This document shows positions 35,155-47,392 of a DNA stretch of 64,000 nt, one piece after another (positions within the stretch are counted from its first letter, which is position 1; each line of letters opens with the position of its first letter). This DNA is from Neodiprion pinetum (lineage: Eukaryota > Arthropoda > Insecta > Hymenoptera > Diprionidae). The notes below the pieces were generated by a model. The model was not told the origin of the DNA. It did not search any database and saw only the letters and a list, made by a program, of their open reading frames with translations. The DNA is taken from contig NC_060238.1 of the NCBI RefSeq assembly GCF_021155775.2, forward strand, positions 19,320,542 through 19,384,541. The letters are read 5' to 3'. The position numbers and the translations under genes are program-made.

Positions 35155-38100
35155 TACATATATGTATGTATGTACGTATGTATGTACCAGGAATACGTTA
35201 ACAAATATTAATTTTACTTAGAAGGTGGAAAGAATGTTTTTATCAATTAAAACAAATTGAAAAATAACAGTGAATATTACGTCCTTGTTATTTTCAGCCT
35301 CGTGTTAATTAATTATGAGTGATAATACCGAGACGTTGATATTTACGTGCTGCTGGGTGAAAAAAATATATGGCTAGTAACCTTCGCTTCATATTTGAAA
35401 TAATAATCGATCCATCGACGAAATTTTTTAACTCACATTCCGCGTGTCGTTGATTGAAATTCGAAAAGACCAAATTACTGTGATTATGTAAGATTTTGTC
35501 GTAAGAATTTTTATAATATCCTCAAGTCAAAGTAACAATTACTGTAATATTTTATTGCAGATAAACGGCGAAGTTTCCGCAATTTTCTCTTTCGTTATCG
35601 GGATAGAAAAAAAATGAGTAAGAGACAGCTGTGTGCATTTACTCGAGTGAACGAAAGTACTCTATTCGAAATTTCCGGTCTACATATTCCACCGACCTTT
35701 ATAAAGAGAGATAAGAGCATATACATCGTGATATGCAGTTATTTTTCACGAACGAAATGAGCGAAAAAGAAGTGGATTTTTGATACCGAATACTCGTGAA
35801 AAAGATTCCAGTTCGTCGATCGGGCGAAAGTGACACATGATGTGAAAAACGGTGGGATTTTGCACGAGTATAAGAGGAGATGAAGAGGGAGACGAGCAGA
35901 GATCGGCAGGCAATGAGATCGCGTTAAAAAATTGAAATATGACGAACGTTTGTTTTGTTGGTGGGTAAAACATAATGTCACATCGTATGGATTGCGATAA
36001 ACGATAAGAAAATTAATCTCGGGTAACTACGCGATATATTTTTTGGCTCCTTTTTTTTTTGTTTTTTTTTTTGACAAAGAAAAATATACATATATACGTA
36101 TGTATTTACATGTTTATATTTTGAATATAATAAAATGTCGATAATGTATAAATATTTGTCCGTTAGACGACACGCGATCAGCAACAGCCGCCAATAATCG
36201 CTGCGGAATTTGTCTGACAAGCGATTTTTCCTGAGGATAACGGAGGAGAAAAAGAAAAGGGTAAATTGACAGGCTAAAAATTGTCTTAAAGATAAAAGGT
36301 GAGTCGATTTTGCAGTTAATACCTCGTGTACGCTCGCTAATTAATGTATTTGCGCAAACAAGCCAGGGAAATAATTTACTCGAATAAATTAAACGTTCGT
36401 ATGAATACCTGATCTCGTATAATATTTGCTCAATTTCAGTTGCGCACATTTAATGCTTGCGGTGATTACTATTTTTTTTTTTCACTTATTTATTTACGTT
36501 TCTTCTTTATTCCGCATGGAATATCATTTTGCAGTAAAATGCAACTTTATTCAAAAGAATCTCCCGCCTTTAATTAATACGTTTAAAACTTTTTCGTAGC
36601 TTTATCATTTTTAAAAATAATCACCCTTACAAATGGGGGGAAGGAAAATACGATATATGAAACAGCGGAAATTTAGGAGCAAATATTTTCGAGATTGTCA
36701 GAGTTAAATTACTAGTTAGAATCTCCACAAGAAAGATAAAAATTGAAATTAGAAGTTATCCAGTTATTTTCAAGAGTTTCCGAAAATAAAATCCAACTCT
36801 TGTTTCACTATATACTTCAATAAGATTTGAACAATTTTTATACAGCTTGAAAATTTCGTCACTTTTTTTCCTAACTTTTCAAGAGTTTTTTTAATATCCT
36901 CTTGATTCGCGTATTTCTAGCTTCTCCAGAATTCTGATTTCTTCATACACCTAGCCTGAGATTATAATTCGTATTTCAATTTTGTTTATCCGTCGTTTCC
37001 ACTTTTGTTGAAAATTCTGAAAAACTTCATTCTCATCGTGTATTTTATACTTGCATAATTCATTCATCTCAAATGAAACCCTGTCTCTAAAAGTGTAATT
37101 ATATTTCCGATTGATTGCGGTGATATAATCAATGATATAAAATAACTAAAAAATCAAAAACGCAGGAGTTTGAATCGAATCAAAATACCCTTGAAAAACA
37201 CAGCTACGTTCAGTATCGAAATCTAGTGATATTACAACAATTCTTGCTAAAAATTGCCAACTTTTACACAGACAACGGTTATAAACGTCGAGGAACAAAC
37301 TAAAATTGATTATAACCAAAAAGGATATCCCAGGACGTCCATCCGTCACAGAGTTACGCAGTGTATACCGTTAAATTAAAAACTAATTGGATTGCATGCC
37401 ACCGCGGAGGGTATAACGGTTAGAATAGTTAAAATTAAATGGGATAATAAAACGAATGTCATATCGAGATAGAAGGGCGGCCAATCCATGATTGTTCGAA
37501 GGCAAATTGCGCCCCATTTATCAGCGTACCAAAATAGCGGGACTGCATTCAAACACGGGTGAAAATTTATTCGCATAATTCTGCCTTACACGTTACCGAA
37601 GAAAAAAAAATCTACAAAGAGCTTTTTCTCTATACGCTACATATTTTCTAATTATATTGACACGTTAAATCTGATTCTCTTATATTTTCTACATATTTTC
37701 AGGCCTACTATACAAAGCCATGACGTCACTTTATTGTTTCACCAATATCAAATTATCGCATTATTTAAAACAAAGTATAGAGCAAGTAACCATAATCAAA
37801 AGGCAATATAGTACTAGATTTTCTGGTCACAGGTACTAAACCAATTTACACTTTGTACCCAGAACTATATTTTTTATACATAGTTCAGAGCGAATCACAC
37901 CTATTTTTTATTGTTTTTTTTTTTTTTTTTTTTTTAAATACATGAAGTACAATTGATTTTTGTGAGCTAAATTCTCGGTTTTAAGAATTTAGCTAAAGGT
38001 GAAATTATACTTCAGGCTCTTTAACTGTCATTTGATTTGGCGTACAAAAACGTTTCATATACAATTACATATTGTGAAAATCAGTGCGGTGCCGAAATAA

Positions 38101-38582
38101 AATTATCATTCTGCCTAACGGCGGGCGTTTTGATTCTGTGTGAAAGTTCGAATCCACCTGACGAACTTTGAGAATGAGAAAAAAAAAAAAAACAATGTTT
38201 TCCTCGACATCGTGAACCAGAAATTGTCGGTCGTTACTTCATGCAAAAAATTTGTTACCAAAAATATTGTTTATCCATGTCAAATAACAAACATTAGTAT
38301 AATATATATATAAAAAAAATTAGTTATAATGTATACACGTATTGCAGAAAGAAACGGTTATGGTCTGCTCATACGAATAGAAAAAATATAATAATTATAC
38401 GCTGCACTAGGAATTTCTCTCGGTGGGAAGATTCCTTTGTTTATGACGATGTAAAATTTAAGTACTCACAAGGACTTTTTCTCGTCGATTCATAGTCAAA
38501 CTAATATTTCTTTCACCTATGAAGGGGTATGACATCGGGGTATGCTTAGCGTCTCTTCCACGTACTTGACCTGCTTGTTTAG
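34205..38582. other. Intergenic DNA, no gene recognised
   Basis: More than 4 kb of AT-rich sequence. A long (TA)n and TATG-type microsatellite lies at 35107-35187. A poly-T tract is at 37914-37935. Bases 37380-37570 are less AT-rich, with no supported exon. Confidence 0.4.
35107..35187 (+). repeat. TA / TATG microsatellite
   Basis: About 22 TA units, then 'catatatacatatatg', then several GTAT-type units. A simple sequence repeat. Confidence 0.85.
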
Positions 38583-38750
38583 GCCATCGAAGAGGAGGAA
38601 ATTTACGACCCTGAGGCGACGACACCCACCGCTTTTCAGGCCTCTTCTAAGAACATGCCTCGAGCTCCTTGGACTTGGTCTATTTTATGGTGTTTTAAAC
38701 TGAATCTGTTCACCGCGCTATTTTCCGGGCTAAGTGGAGTTTTCATATAA
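38583..38750 (+). CDS. Candidate terminal coding exon, 55 aa, unknown product
   Basis: A plausible acceptor (CTTGACCTGCTTGTTTAG) is followed in phase 0 by 55 codons and a TAA stop. The translation starts AIEEEEIYDPEATTPTAFQ, then a polar SSKNMPRAP, then a largely hydrophobic end (LNLFTALFSGLSGVFI) running straight into the stop. This recalls a membrane anchor or GPI signal. The less AT-rich codons and the ordered acidic, Thr/Pro, hydrophobic layout look more like coding than the background. A second frame is also open here (to 38702), which weakens the case. Not recognised; upstream exons not found. Confidence 0.35.
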   Translation, partial: AIEEEEIYDPEATTPTAFQASSKNMPRAPWTWSILWCFKLNLFTALFSGLSGVFI

Positions 38751-39480
38751 CTCCATTAACGTGTTGAAACTTAACAGATGATGCCGGAAAGAAACTTCGC
38801 ATCTTTAACTTGAAGACTTAACTGTCGAGAGGAATGACTTTTGTTATTGACATTCGTCTGCAAATTTTTATGAAAAATCATATCAAAACGATTCTCTCGG
38901 TAAACTCCATTTGACTTCTTATCAACCCTCTATATTATCAGACATAACAATACAGAAATACTAAAATTTACTGAAATATTTTTCTTTGAAAAACCATTTG
39001 ATTTTAAAACTGAAATTTTTTGCAACCGGGTAAAACTCTTCGGATATAATGGAGGACTGCAAGAATTCTGTTTTATCGCTCGTAAATGTCGCACATTTTA
39101 CAAAATTATTTACTGCTTACATGTTATATTTTTCATAACGTTCTGGGGTTGGTTTTACGACAGCTTAGAAATGGAAATAATAATACATAAAGCGCGATTT
39201 CGTTATATTCATTTTCTATTGAATCCGTCCAACCTGTGATAAAAAAAAAAATAATGACAGCGCTTGGATGATAAAGAAGAACTTTCGGACCGGCGCAATG
39301 TGAATCGAGCAAAAATTTGTACGGAAATTATCCGCCATAAAACGCAGCATAAGCAATATATCACAGACCAGAACGAAGCGGCAGCGTAGTCGGCCATGGT
39401 CCGAAATTAAACACCCACGGACTGTTCGGTTTATCCTAAACGGTCGAGAGTCGCGTAAGCTTGTGGGTTCCGATCTTTAT
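38751..39480. other. Intergenic DNA upstream of exu
   Basis: No gene recognised. AT-rich up to about 39250, then gradually less AT-rich towards the exu promoter region. Confidence 0.4.
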
Positions 39481-39873
39481 TTATAAATTTGATTCATGCC
39501 GCGTCACGGCCACGTGACGCACTCGACGAAATTGAAGCGAGGATCGACACCTCAATCTCGATACTCGACGCACTTCAAGTGAGTGCATCCGGCACGCGAT
39601 TGGCCATTGCCGATGTGCCAGCGCTGCGATTAGTGGATGAAGAGCGCCTGCGCAACGCGGCGATTATACTCGCTTGCCACTTCGGTACACGTGCGCAGCT
39701 CTCATCGTGTATTTCGCTTTAGGAATCAGCAGACTATAGAGTCTAGAAGCCAGTGGGTGAGCAGTCGAGTGTCGTCAGGCAGCCTTTCCTGGAACCGAGA
39801 TTACGCGCCGCACGTAACGCCGCAGAGCTCCGAGCCGCCCTTCGCACCAGGATAAATTAAACTTAAGCCGAGG
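39480..39873 (+). promoter_or_regulatory. Probable exu promoter and 5' UTR exon
   Basis: A less AT-rich block with CACGTG near 39513 and a CCAAT-type box (GATTGGCC) near 39600, ending at a strong donor, CCGAGG|GTAAGT (exon end 39873). The exu start codon lies in an exon that begins after a good acceptor (GGGTTTCAG, exon from 40581), so a spliced non-coding first exon upstream is required. This block is the best candidate. The transcription start itself cannot be placed. Confidence 0.5.
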
Positions 39874-40606
39874 GTAAGTCCCTGCGATATAATAAGCCTC
39901 ATTTAGGGCGGGGCCTTTCCGCCAGTTCGGCAAAGATGGTAGCCCTGACTGCCGGCCACGTGTGGATTCATTTTTGTCACCGAAAATCGAAAAAATCCCC
40001 GAGCGCTGTTCTGCCGGGTTCCGAGCATTCCCGGAACTTCGCCAAACTTCGCGCCGCATCAACAACGTGAACAAATGACTGGCTCGTCTCACAACGCAAC
40101 GAGCATTTCCCTGTTCGCGATCTCTTCCGTCATCCGCGAGCCCCGCAAAATCGTGAAAATCTGTTCATTTTAATCTCACAGTTTTGACCCCGTTCATTTA
40201 TTCCTTCGTCGACGTTTATTCGTTCATCTCTGCTAGTCCGGCGGCGATATCTCCGCCTACGAATAGGCGAGTCAACGAGGTATCGACGATTCCGATACAC
40301 GTAAATACGGCCTTTTTATCCTTCTCTCTTGTTTACTATCTGATGAACCGAAAACAAAGACCTTTGTTTGAATTATCTCAAGCACACTACGCTAATCTGG
40401 AGGTTAATCCCGTTGTTGTGACAATGTCAAGTGCCAGGTTTTTTCACGCATTTTTTTTTTTCGTTTTTTGCCTGACAACGATTCTCACTAACATGAATTT
40501 CAGCATCATTTTTCCTTGTTCTTTCCGGTGTGACTCTTCCTGGCGTAATAATCAACTCTCCCATTTCCTCTGGGTTTCAGATAAGTGATATTGAGATACA
40601 GCAAAT

Positions 40607-43600
40607 ATGGTGTCGTCAACCGTAGTCGAGAATGGCGAAACAATCGCCCCGGTGGTAAGTTCGTCACCAGCTGTCGGCGTGCCGTCTGGTGATTATAGGC
40701 TCGTAGGATGGGACATGGACGCCACTGGCAGGAGACTGATCGACGAGATTTGCCAAATTGCCGGGTATACGCCGAGTTCCAGCTATGGCCAGTACGTCAT
40801 GCCTTTCAAGGACCTCAATCCACCTGCCAGAAAGAGGCACAATATTAGAGTTGTTACCATCGGAAAATACCGAATGCTCAAGGACAACAAGACAAACAAG
40901 GTGATGATACCATAAATAGAGCAGTTACACTTATCCTTGTGCACATATTGTTTCTATTCATTTGCAGAGCAAACAGGAACTGTAATCCTCGCTGAATATT
41001 TTTATCTCACTTTCTCTACGCATCGTTGTTGATTTCGTTGATGGAAAAATTGAAAGAACTCAGATGATGCATTAACGATCTACTTCGGACCAGAATTTAA
41101 CACCAATATCAATATATTACAATGTTTCATTTTTCTATCATTTTATCTAGTTTTTCTTTGCTGAGATTAGCATTAGTAAACAAACATTAGTAAATTTCAT
41201 ATCGTTGTAAAATCTGAAAATTTGCATTATTTGAAAAGTAGTAAATACGTTGCAACATGTTTTTCGATACGGATACATTTTTTTTTTTTTCTGTCATTGT
41301 CACAGGTCCTAAAGACGAAAAGTGAGATATCTGCGCTGATAGATTTTATCACGTGGCTTGAGTCGGTCAAGGGAGATGCGGCCGATGGTGTGATTCTAGT
41401 TTATCATGAGCCACGCAAAGTCATACCTTCCATGCTGCTTGAATCGCTGAGGAAATTCAACCTTTTAGATCGATTCAAGCAAACCGTTAAGGGCTTCGCT
41501 AACGGGTTTAACGTCGCAGAGGTCAAATGCGCCGATACAGTACGCACATTTTCCCTACGCACATTATCGCGTGTTATGCTAGACAAGGTAAACCCTGCAT
41601 TTTCTAATGCTGATTATAAAAACAATGATCATATCTGCAGATACAGATTTCAAAAACGCTAAGAATTTCATGATATCTTCCAATCATCCGTTAGTTTTCA
41701 TGTAATCAACTAATTGGGAAAAGGAAAATTACGTCGATCTCTTAACTAATATCAATATCGTATTTGAATTCCAAGGAAGAAGAGTTAGACAACGCCGTTG
41801 ATAGAGCGCGTCTAGCTCTCCAAGTCATACAGCACTTGAGCGCTGGTGAAGAAACTGCAAAGGGCGCCGAGAGTAGCGGAAGTGGTGATAGCGACGCAGC
41901 GACAAAAGGGACCATAGAACTAATAAGAGAATTCGTACAGCCAACGCATGTCGAAGAAAAGGAATTAGCTGGTACAAAAGCACAAAATTTCCCTACAGAT
42001 ATCTTTCATTGGTTAAGGATATAAGTTGATGGCTGAGAAGGTGGGTAAATTTTGAGAATTTATATCTCAAAAACCAATAATTCAATTCGATTGTTTTTAT
42101 TCAAAAGTATGTAGATCAAACTTCATTTACATATTTTTGTCACTTGGATCAATTAATAGCCAACATTGTTATTGACAATAACATCAATGATTTGGCTCCG
42201 TGACATGTTTTGCTTTGCCCACGATGTGTCAGAAACGGCTTAAACGATTTACCTCAAATTTGGAAACCGTATATTCTTGAATAGTTTATCCTGTTTGCAA
42301 CAATCTGAAATTTTTTTCAACTAAATGGCAAGCGTTTGAAATTGTCATTAGATTTTTGTCGAAAATTTACCAGTATTTGATTTAAGTAAGAAAAAAAATG
42401 ATGCTTAAATGTAAGTAGGATCATTGCAAAGAGGATAAACTATCCAGGAATATTGTCTTCGAATTTGAAGTAAATAGGTCGAGCTGTTCTTGAGATATCT
42501 TGGGCACCACAAACATGTCGCCAGGCCAAACGGTCGACGTTATTTTCAAAAATACTTCAGCAAAACTCGATCTACTTAAACTTTTGAGTAAAACAAACCC
42601 CAAATGAATAGAATACTTGGTTGTCAAGACATAAATTCCCAAGATTTACAAAATTTTTCAGTCCTACTTGTGATTAGTTTTTGAAAAGATGACCAAGGAA
42701 ATAGATACATGATTGGAAAGAATTTGACAAATGTATTCGTGTTACAGGTTTGAAATTGGTCCTCAATCGTCAAAATAGTCTAAGACCTGTATTCGGAATG
42801 CTACTGCGCCAAAGTCGCCGCGAACGACAACATGCTAGCCTCTTACGCCGATTATTAGCCGAGGCTAATGTCGACTACGTAGAACTGCAGGTGAGTCATA
42901 ATTTTAGGATTCAAATTTCTCACGAAATTTCGATAAGGAACTAATACGGTAATAGAAGTAAACCAACAATTTTCGAATTTCGATTTCTGGCTGTCTATTT
43001 GACCTCTTCGAATAAATTCTATATAAATGTTAAACTTCTTCGATGAAATTATGCAAGTTAACAAAAAATTCGATGCGACCAACTCGATTATATGCATGAA
43101 TGCTTCATGGTCACTCTTACTTTACTGATAACTCAAGTTTTTGTACATTCTTATCAGTTTGTTGGTTCTACGCACATGTACCTTTTCTTTGACTGAGTCA
43201 CATTGTTTTTGTTTGTAATCAACAGTCGAGTGAGAGCTTCTGAATTTTGTACCCACTAATGAGATATCTCTTTAACTCGATTGTGATTTTCAATAATTTT
43301 AGGAAGTATGGTCGAACGAGAAAAGGGAGGGTTTGCAAAAATTAATAAAAGAGAAAGTAACAGGAGCGAAGGAAAATGAGGAAGAGGAACTGTTGGAGGT
43401 ACTCGAGTGTCACTTTGACCCAGAAAAAAAGATGAAGCCGAAGTTAAGTGTAGAAAAAAAAGAAGGAAAGAAAGGAAATATTGGCAAAGGTGCAGTGGAA
43501 TCTAAAGAGAACATCAAAAACGAATCCGCTACCGAGAGTCCAGATACAACAACAACAAGTTCTCCTTTGAAAGAGAAACTTGTACCCCAGGAAAATGCTG

Positions 43601-43632
43601 AGGTAAAAGCTTCGGATGTGAAATGCGAATAA
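40607..43632 (+). CDS. exu: Exuperantia, maternal RNA-localisation protein, 414 aa
   Basis: Five coding exons: 40607-40900, 41306-41587, 41776-41971, 42748-42890 and 43303-43632; 1245 nt with matching phases (0, 0, 1, 0). Exu is the insect protein needed to localise bicoid and other mRNAs in the oocyte. It has an inactive RNase H-like exonuclease-fold domain, then a SAM-like domain that binds RNA. Here residues 29-98 (GWDMDATGRRLIDEI, then LNPPARKRHNIRVVTIGKYR) and 99-192 (KTKSEISALIDFITWLE, VILVYHEPRKVIPSMLLESL) match the family core. The SAM-like part has RQNSLRPVF and LLEVLECHFDPEKK. The tail is a Lys/Glu/Ser-rich disordered region, shorter than in Drosophila (about 532 aa). One donor, after 41971 (GCTG|GTACAA), is weak; it was chosen because the phase fits and spacing to RQNS matches the fly protein. 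Intron 3 holds a foldback transposon. Confidence 0.93.
42045..42662. mobile_element. Foldback element inside exu intron 3
   Basis: An imperfect inverted repeat fills most of the intron. Left-arm words 'gaatttatatctc', 'aagtatgtagatc', 'gacatgttttg' and 'tgaatagtttatcctgtttgcaa' are mirrored from the right end at 42662 back to about 42420. Arms are about 270 bp; the centre is near 42390. It lies between the exon-3 donor and exon-4 acceptor without touching either. Confidence 0.75.
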
Positions 43633-43633
43633 A
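43628..43633 (+). terminator. AATAAA at the exu stop; 3' end region
   Basis: An AATAAA overlaps the stop codon of exu. It may be fortuitous; other AATAAA words occur near 44085. The real cleavage site lies somewhere between here and about 44150. Confidence 0.3.
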
Positions 43634-44730
43634 ATCAAAATATCCTGATGCCAGTGCCTTATTTCAAATACAGAATGAACATTTTTGTTCTTGAATTTCC
43701 TACATTGGTATGATAATATTTAAAAACTAAGTGAAAATGTTGATAAAAAAAAAAAAAAGAAAAGATATACTAAGAAAAGAAAAACGGCAGATGAGGTTAG
43801 CTTGTTATAGAGTTTTATTTAGATTTCTCGTGATATTCGAACAGGTTTGTCAGTCCTGGAGACTACAATGTCCGGTTCGATTCATATAGTACTATATTAT
43901 ATTATATTATTTACTTTAGTTCGTCACAAAATGAACGTATTATTTTTTTCGTTTTTTTTTCTGTTTATTATCTACCGAGTTTATGTTGATTTATTTTTTT
44001 GTATTACTCAGTTTTCTATCTAAATAATAAGATTCGTTTAATCTCCTTATGGAATTACGTTGGGGTCACAAAATTAACAAATAAATAAATAATCCCAATG
44101 TAAAAAATTTATACTTATATCGCACTTGATGATTGAATTATCGATTTATTGTTGTCATTATAAATACATTGGATAACTTCTGTGCATAACTAAAATTGCA
44201 ATTATTTAATTTTTTTAATTTTTTAATTTTCTTTTTTTTTCTTTTTCTTTTTTTTTCTTTTTCTTTAAAGTATAAACTGGCGGAACATTCATGCTGCGTC
44301 AATAAAAAAAACAAAGCAAAAAAAACGAAAAAACTACAAATAAAACGAGCAAAAAAATAATATAAACAAGGTGCATGATAATTACAGGATTACTAAAAGT
44401 AAATAAATGAAAAAATAAAAAAAAAACTTACATAAATATTCACGACTTGAAAAGCAATGAGGATAATTGTTGATTAATTCATCATACCGTGCTAGTTACG
44501 TTAGGATCTCATTGTATTATTAATATAATTAAAAAAACAAATGTTAATAAATATATAATTTTGCAATTGCATACTTATCATTATCAAACGATGCCACTTC
44601 AAATTTGAAACGAAAATAGGGAAACCATCGTTTTTCCCAACATTAAGTATCAAGTTCTACAGTGTATCATAAGACTAATAATTATGATAAAAATAGTGGT
44701 ATGAACATTCACGATTGAAAGAGAAAAAAA
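43634..44730. other. Gap between convergent exu and DCPS
   Basis: Very AT-rich, with poly-A/poly-T and (TTTTC)n-like tracts around 44215-44275. It would contain both 3' UTRs. No coding frame of note. Confidence 0.5.
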
Positions 44731-44736
44731 TTTATT
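44731..44736 (-). terminator. Poly(A) signal of DCPS
   Basis: AATAAA on the minus strand, 51 bases downstream of the DCPS stop codon, a normal position for a short 3' UTR. Confidence 0.55.
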
Positions 44737-44786
44737 CACTATTATCTCTGCACGTGCCGTGTTTAAAGTACAAAGGAATCTTAGAA

Positions 44787-46363
44787 CTATTTTTTCTCTA
44801 CAGATTGTGAGGATAAAACTCCATGTGCTTGATATTTAGAAAACAAGGTCTCCGATTCTTTGACAACAAACGATAAAGTAGCTTTAGAATAATATTCTCC
44901 CATCAGTTCAATGTTGTTAATGACTGTGGACAGCAGATGAGCCTTTTCAGTGAATATACCTGTAAAAATGGGCGGACATAAATATTTGACAATACAAAGA
45001 AATACAGTGAAAGTGCAAGATAAGGTTTACCTGGAGCGTCATATTTCAAATATGTGAAATGAATGTGAAGATGATAAAACGAGGGTTGATAGTGAAAATA
45101 AATTCTAAGCTGCGATGCTGGAAGTCCGCTGTATTTCTTAGAAATTGCTTTTGTGCCGGCGTCGCGAATGTTCTTAAGCAACGGCAAATGCGACTGGTCC
45201 AAATCTCTAATTGATTTGATTCCCTTTAGCATCGGAATTGCCAAGAGGTACAAAGTTTCCAGACTTCCGTCCCATTTCAAATCTGGTATCAAAACAAAGC
45301 CTGTTTTTGGGTCTGGATCCTCAAAGACTATTCTTTCTTTCTCGGCCTTGTGCTCCAAAATGTTATACACCCACTGTAGACAAACATTAAGGGGTTAATA
45401 TGAGTTAAACATTTGCTCAAGAAAGTGGTGCAATGAAAAAAATGATGAAAAGGTCAGCGCTGTAAGTAAAAAACATTATAACATTAATAACAACTTTAGA
45501 AAGATCACATTATTGCAATGATGTAGACGATGCTAAAACATTTTGTCGGTTCAATTTTCATGTATGAAAGATCAATTTGTGCAAAAATGAGTTTTCTAAA
45601 AAAACACTCGAGACAAATTTGTTATAATAAAGCGTAAATTTACTGCTCGTGTAAAATGAACCCAACACTCATTTACATTACTGATGTTGCAGTGTTCGTT
45701 GCGTAACTTTCTTCCATTCATCAAAGGTCAATTAAAGTTATGTATTTACATAGAAAATACCTGCAGCGAAAATTGTTCCTTTTTCAAATGGGGCAAAGTG
45801 ATTTCCTCGTAAAGTTTTGGAGTTTCTTCAACGATATGGATCGGTTGATTTTCAAATTTTGCAATATGTTTTTCCATTGCCGGGTGAATGATTGTAGTCT
45901 TAATACCTTGGAGTTAGAATATAGAAAAGAAACAGAAACAAGAAAAATCACATCGTTAAATTGAGATAAAAGAGTTGAAAGAAGAATGAAATCGGCCAGT
46001 TTGCTCACTATTGTGCTCAATGGATGGAAAGCAATTGTAATTTCCGTAAACATCGTTTTCGAATTCTTTACTGAGTTTGGAGCTTTCGTTGAAAAGATGC
46101 TCGTCCAGCTTCTCCTCGACAAAAGCTTTCTTCTCCAGCAAAACTATGGCTGCGCCGTCGTGATCTGCAAATGTCCCTTCAACGCACAGTAATTTCTTTT
46201 GCGCATTGTTATTCAACACACGTTTCAACTGGAACTTTGACAAATCCTTCAAAGACTCGTGCACACTGTATTTTTTGCTCTCCTTCGGTTCCTCGTTCGA
46301 CGACTTAAACTTTTTCGGATTTACATACGTCGCTTCGTCACTCGCCTTTTCAACGCTTGCCAT
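44787..46363 (-). CDS. DCPS: m7GpppX diphosphatase (scavenger decapping enzyme DcpS), 338 aa
   Basis: Four exons read 46363-46009, 45906-45761, 45373-45031 and 44959-44787; 1017 nt, phases 1, 0 and 1 joining exactly. DcpS hydrolyses the m7GpppN cap fragment left after 3'-to-5' mRNA decay by the exosome. The human protein is 337 aa. The N-terminal domain (FQLKRVLNNN, then AAIVLLEKKAF) leads to the linker with TTIIHPAMEKH and ITLPHL. The HIT domain follows from WVYNILEHKAEKERIVFEDP. The catalytic histidine triad HLHIH is at residues 268-272, where His270 would be the nucleophile by family analogy. Also conserved are GFVLIPDLKW, SIRDL and HLPLL. The C-terminal exon carries KAHLLSTVI. The gene runs towards exu. 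No anomalies seen. Confidence 0.95.
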
Positions 46364-47049
46364 TATCGATTATCTACTTACCGGTTTAATTATTGTCTCC
46401 AAAGTTGCGAATTTATCATCTATCGGTGTTTAACCTAACCAATTAACTGTCATTCAATTAAACCGTTAGGTTAAGTGTTGTTATTATTTTTTATCTCACT
46501 GACCAAAGTTTGCTAAAGCAGCCATCTGAGCGGGGCCTTTTGATACTTGGCCGTGGGCCAAGACTGGAAGCTTCGGTACGAGAATTTCCTACCGTTGCCG
46601 ACTTAATTAACATTGCAAATCCATAAGTGAGTCGGTAAGTGGAGGCACTGCAATTATTTCCGCCCTCTCGCTGCCATGTCACTTGTTTCAAAAGAATACT
46701 CATGGTTGGCTATTTTCAGCAATTTTTAGTCAACGTATTCACGCACGTGACCCTCCATACCTATGTATATATTATTCCCGACTCAATCGTAGTGGCCACT
46801 TCATTGACCTGAAAAACGGTACAAAAGTAGCCTATGATTCCCTCTTATACTTGTTTGCCGCAAGTGTGAAAAAAAAAGTAGCTTAGTTATACCGAATAGC
46901 GGTTTTCAGTTTCTCTGATTTTATTTTTTTCTCAATCTTAAACTACACTTCTTCCTACATTCGCCCCACTTTTTAAGTCAGTAAAGTGATCACAGTTAAA
47001 TCAAAGATAAAGTCCTATATGCAACACGGGAAAAAAGCTGATTATTCCC
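46364..47049. other. Upstream region of DCPS
   Basis: Should contain the DCPS promoter and 5' UTR. A short inverted pair, AACCTAACC / GGTTAGG-like, lies at about 46430-46475. No further gene is supported. Confidence 0.4.
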
Positions 47050-47110
47050 TTGTTACGTACATTGCTGTGTGATATGCTTCAATAGATCTAATTAATACGA
47101 AAAATACTTT
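47050..47110 (-). repeat. Partial duplicate of the microprotein upstream flank
   Basis: About 55 bases here resemble 47388-47445: shared 'tacattgct', 'atgcttca(a/g)tagat', then 'acgaaaa'. In the second copy the bases lie directly upstream of, and include, the first codons of the 47216-47392 frame. Here the frame ends after six codons, so this looks like a decayed local duplication. Confidence 0.45.
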
Positions 47111-47129
47111 CAAAACCATAATCTAAATG

Positions 47130-47165
47130 GGTAAATGTAAATGGTTACTTTCAGAACATTTATAA
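47130..47165 (+). repeat. Dispersed repeat, copy C (fragment)
   Basis: Contains ATGTAAATGGTTACTTT followed by 'cagaacattta', matching 48078-48112 with one change. A short member of the family at 1375-1480 and 48078-48180. Confidence 0.5.
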
Positions 47166-47215
47166 TGAAAAATATGAAATAGATATTCAAAATGGTCTAC
47201 ATGATGAAATCGTTT

Positions 47216-47392
47216 TTATATCTCATCTGTAATACAACACATGTCGATTATCTTTTTGTCTCTCTTTTTTCTTTCAGTATTCGCTTTGAGGAACAGCTGC
47301 TTCTTCTTCTGGATCGCACGATTATAGAACCGTAGGAAAACAATCGTTCCAGCGGTGCAGATGACGGCAAAGGCGTATTGTACTTTATACAT
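47216..47392 (-). CDS. Candidate 58-aa single-span membrane microprotein
   Basis: ATG at 47392, 58 codons, TAA at 47216. Residues 4-20 (VQYAFAVICTAGTIVFL) form one hydrophobic segment, followed by RFYNRA and a strongly basic, helical-looking tail (IQKKKQLFLKANTERKKRDK). This short N-terminal anchor with a basic tail is common among mitochondrial inner-membrane assembly factors and other microproteins, but I recognise no specific family. A good acceptor (TTTTACCTAG) lies just 5' of the ATG, so a 5' exon may exist. It lies between DCPS (same strand) and ACAT1 (divergent). Codon composition is less AT-rich than its surroundings. Confidence 0.45.
   Translation of the reverse strand: MYKVQYAFAVICTAGTIVFLRFYNRAIQKKKQLFLKANTERKKRDKKIIDMCCITDEI

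Noticed and set aside
38146..38155. GTTCGAATCC, the tRNA T-loop motif
   Set aside because: The flanking bases do not form a T stem, and no acceptor stem, D arm or anticodon arm could be built around it.
41404..41586. Minus-strand frame inside exu exon 2
   Set aside because: An antisense shadow of the exu coding sequence.
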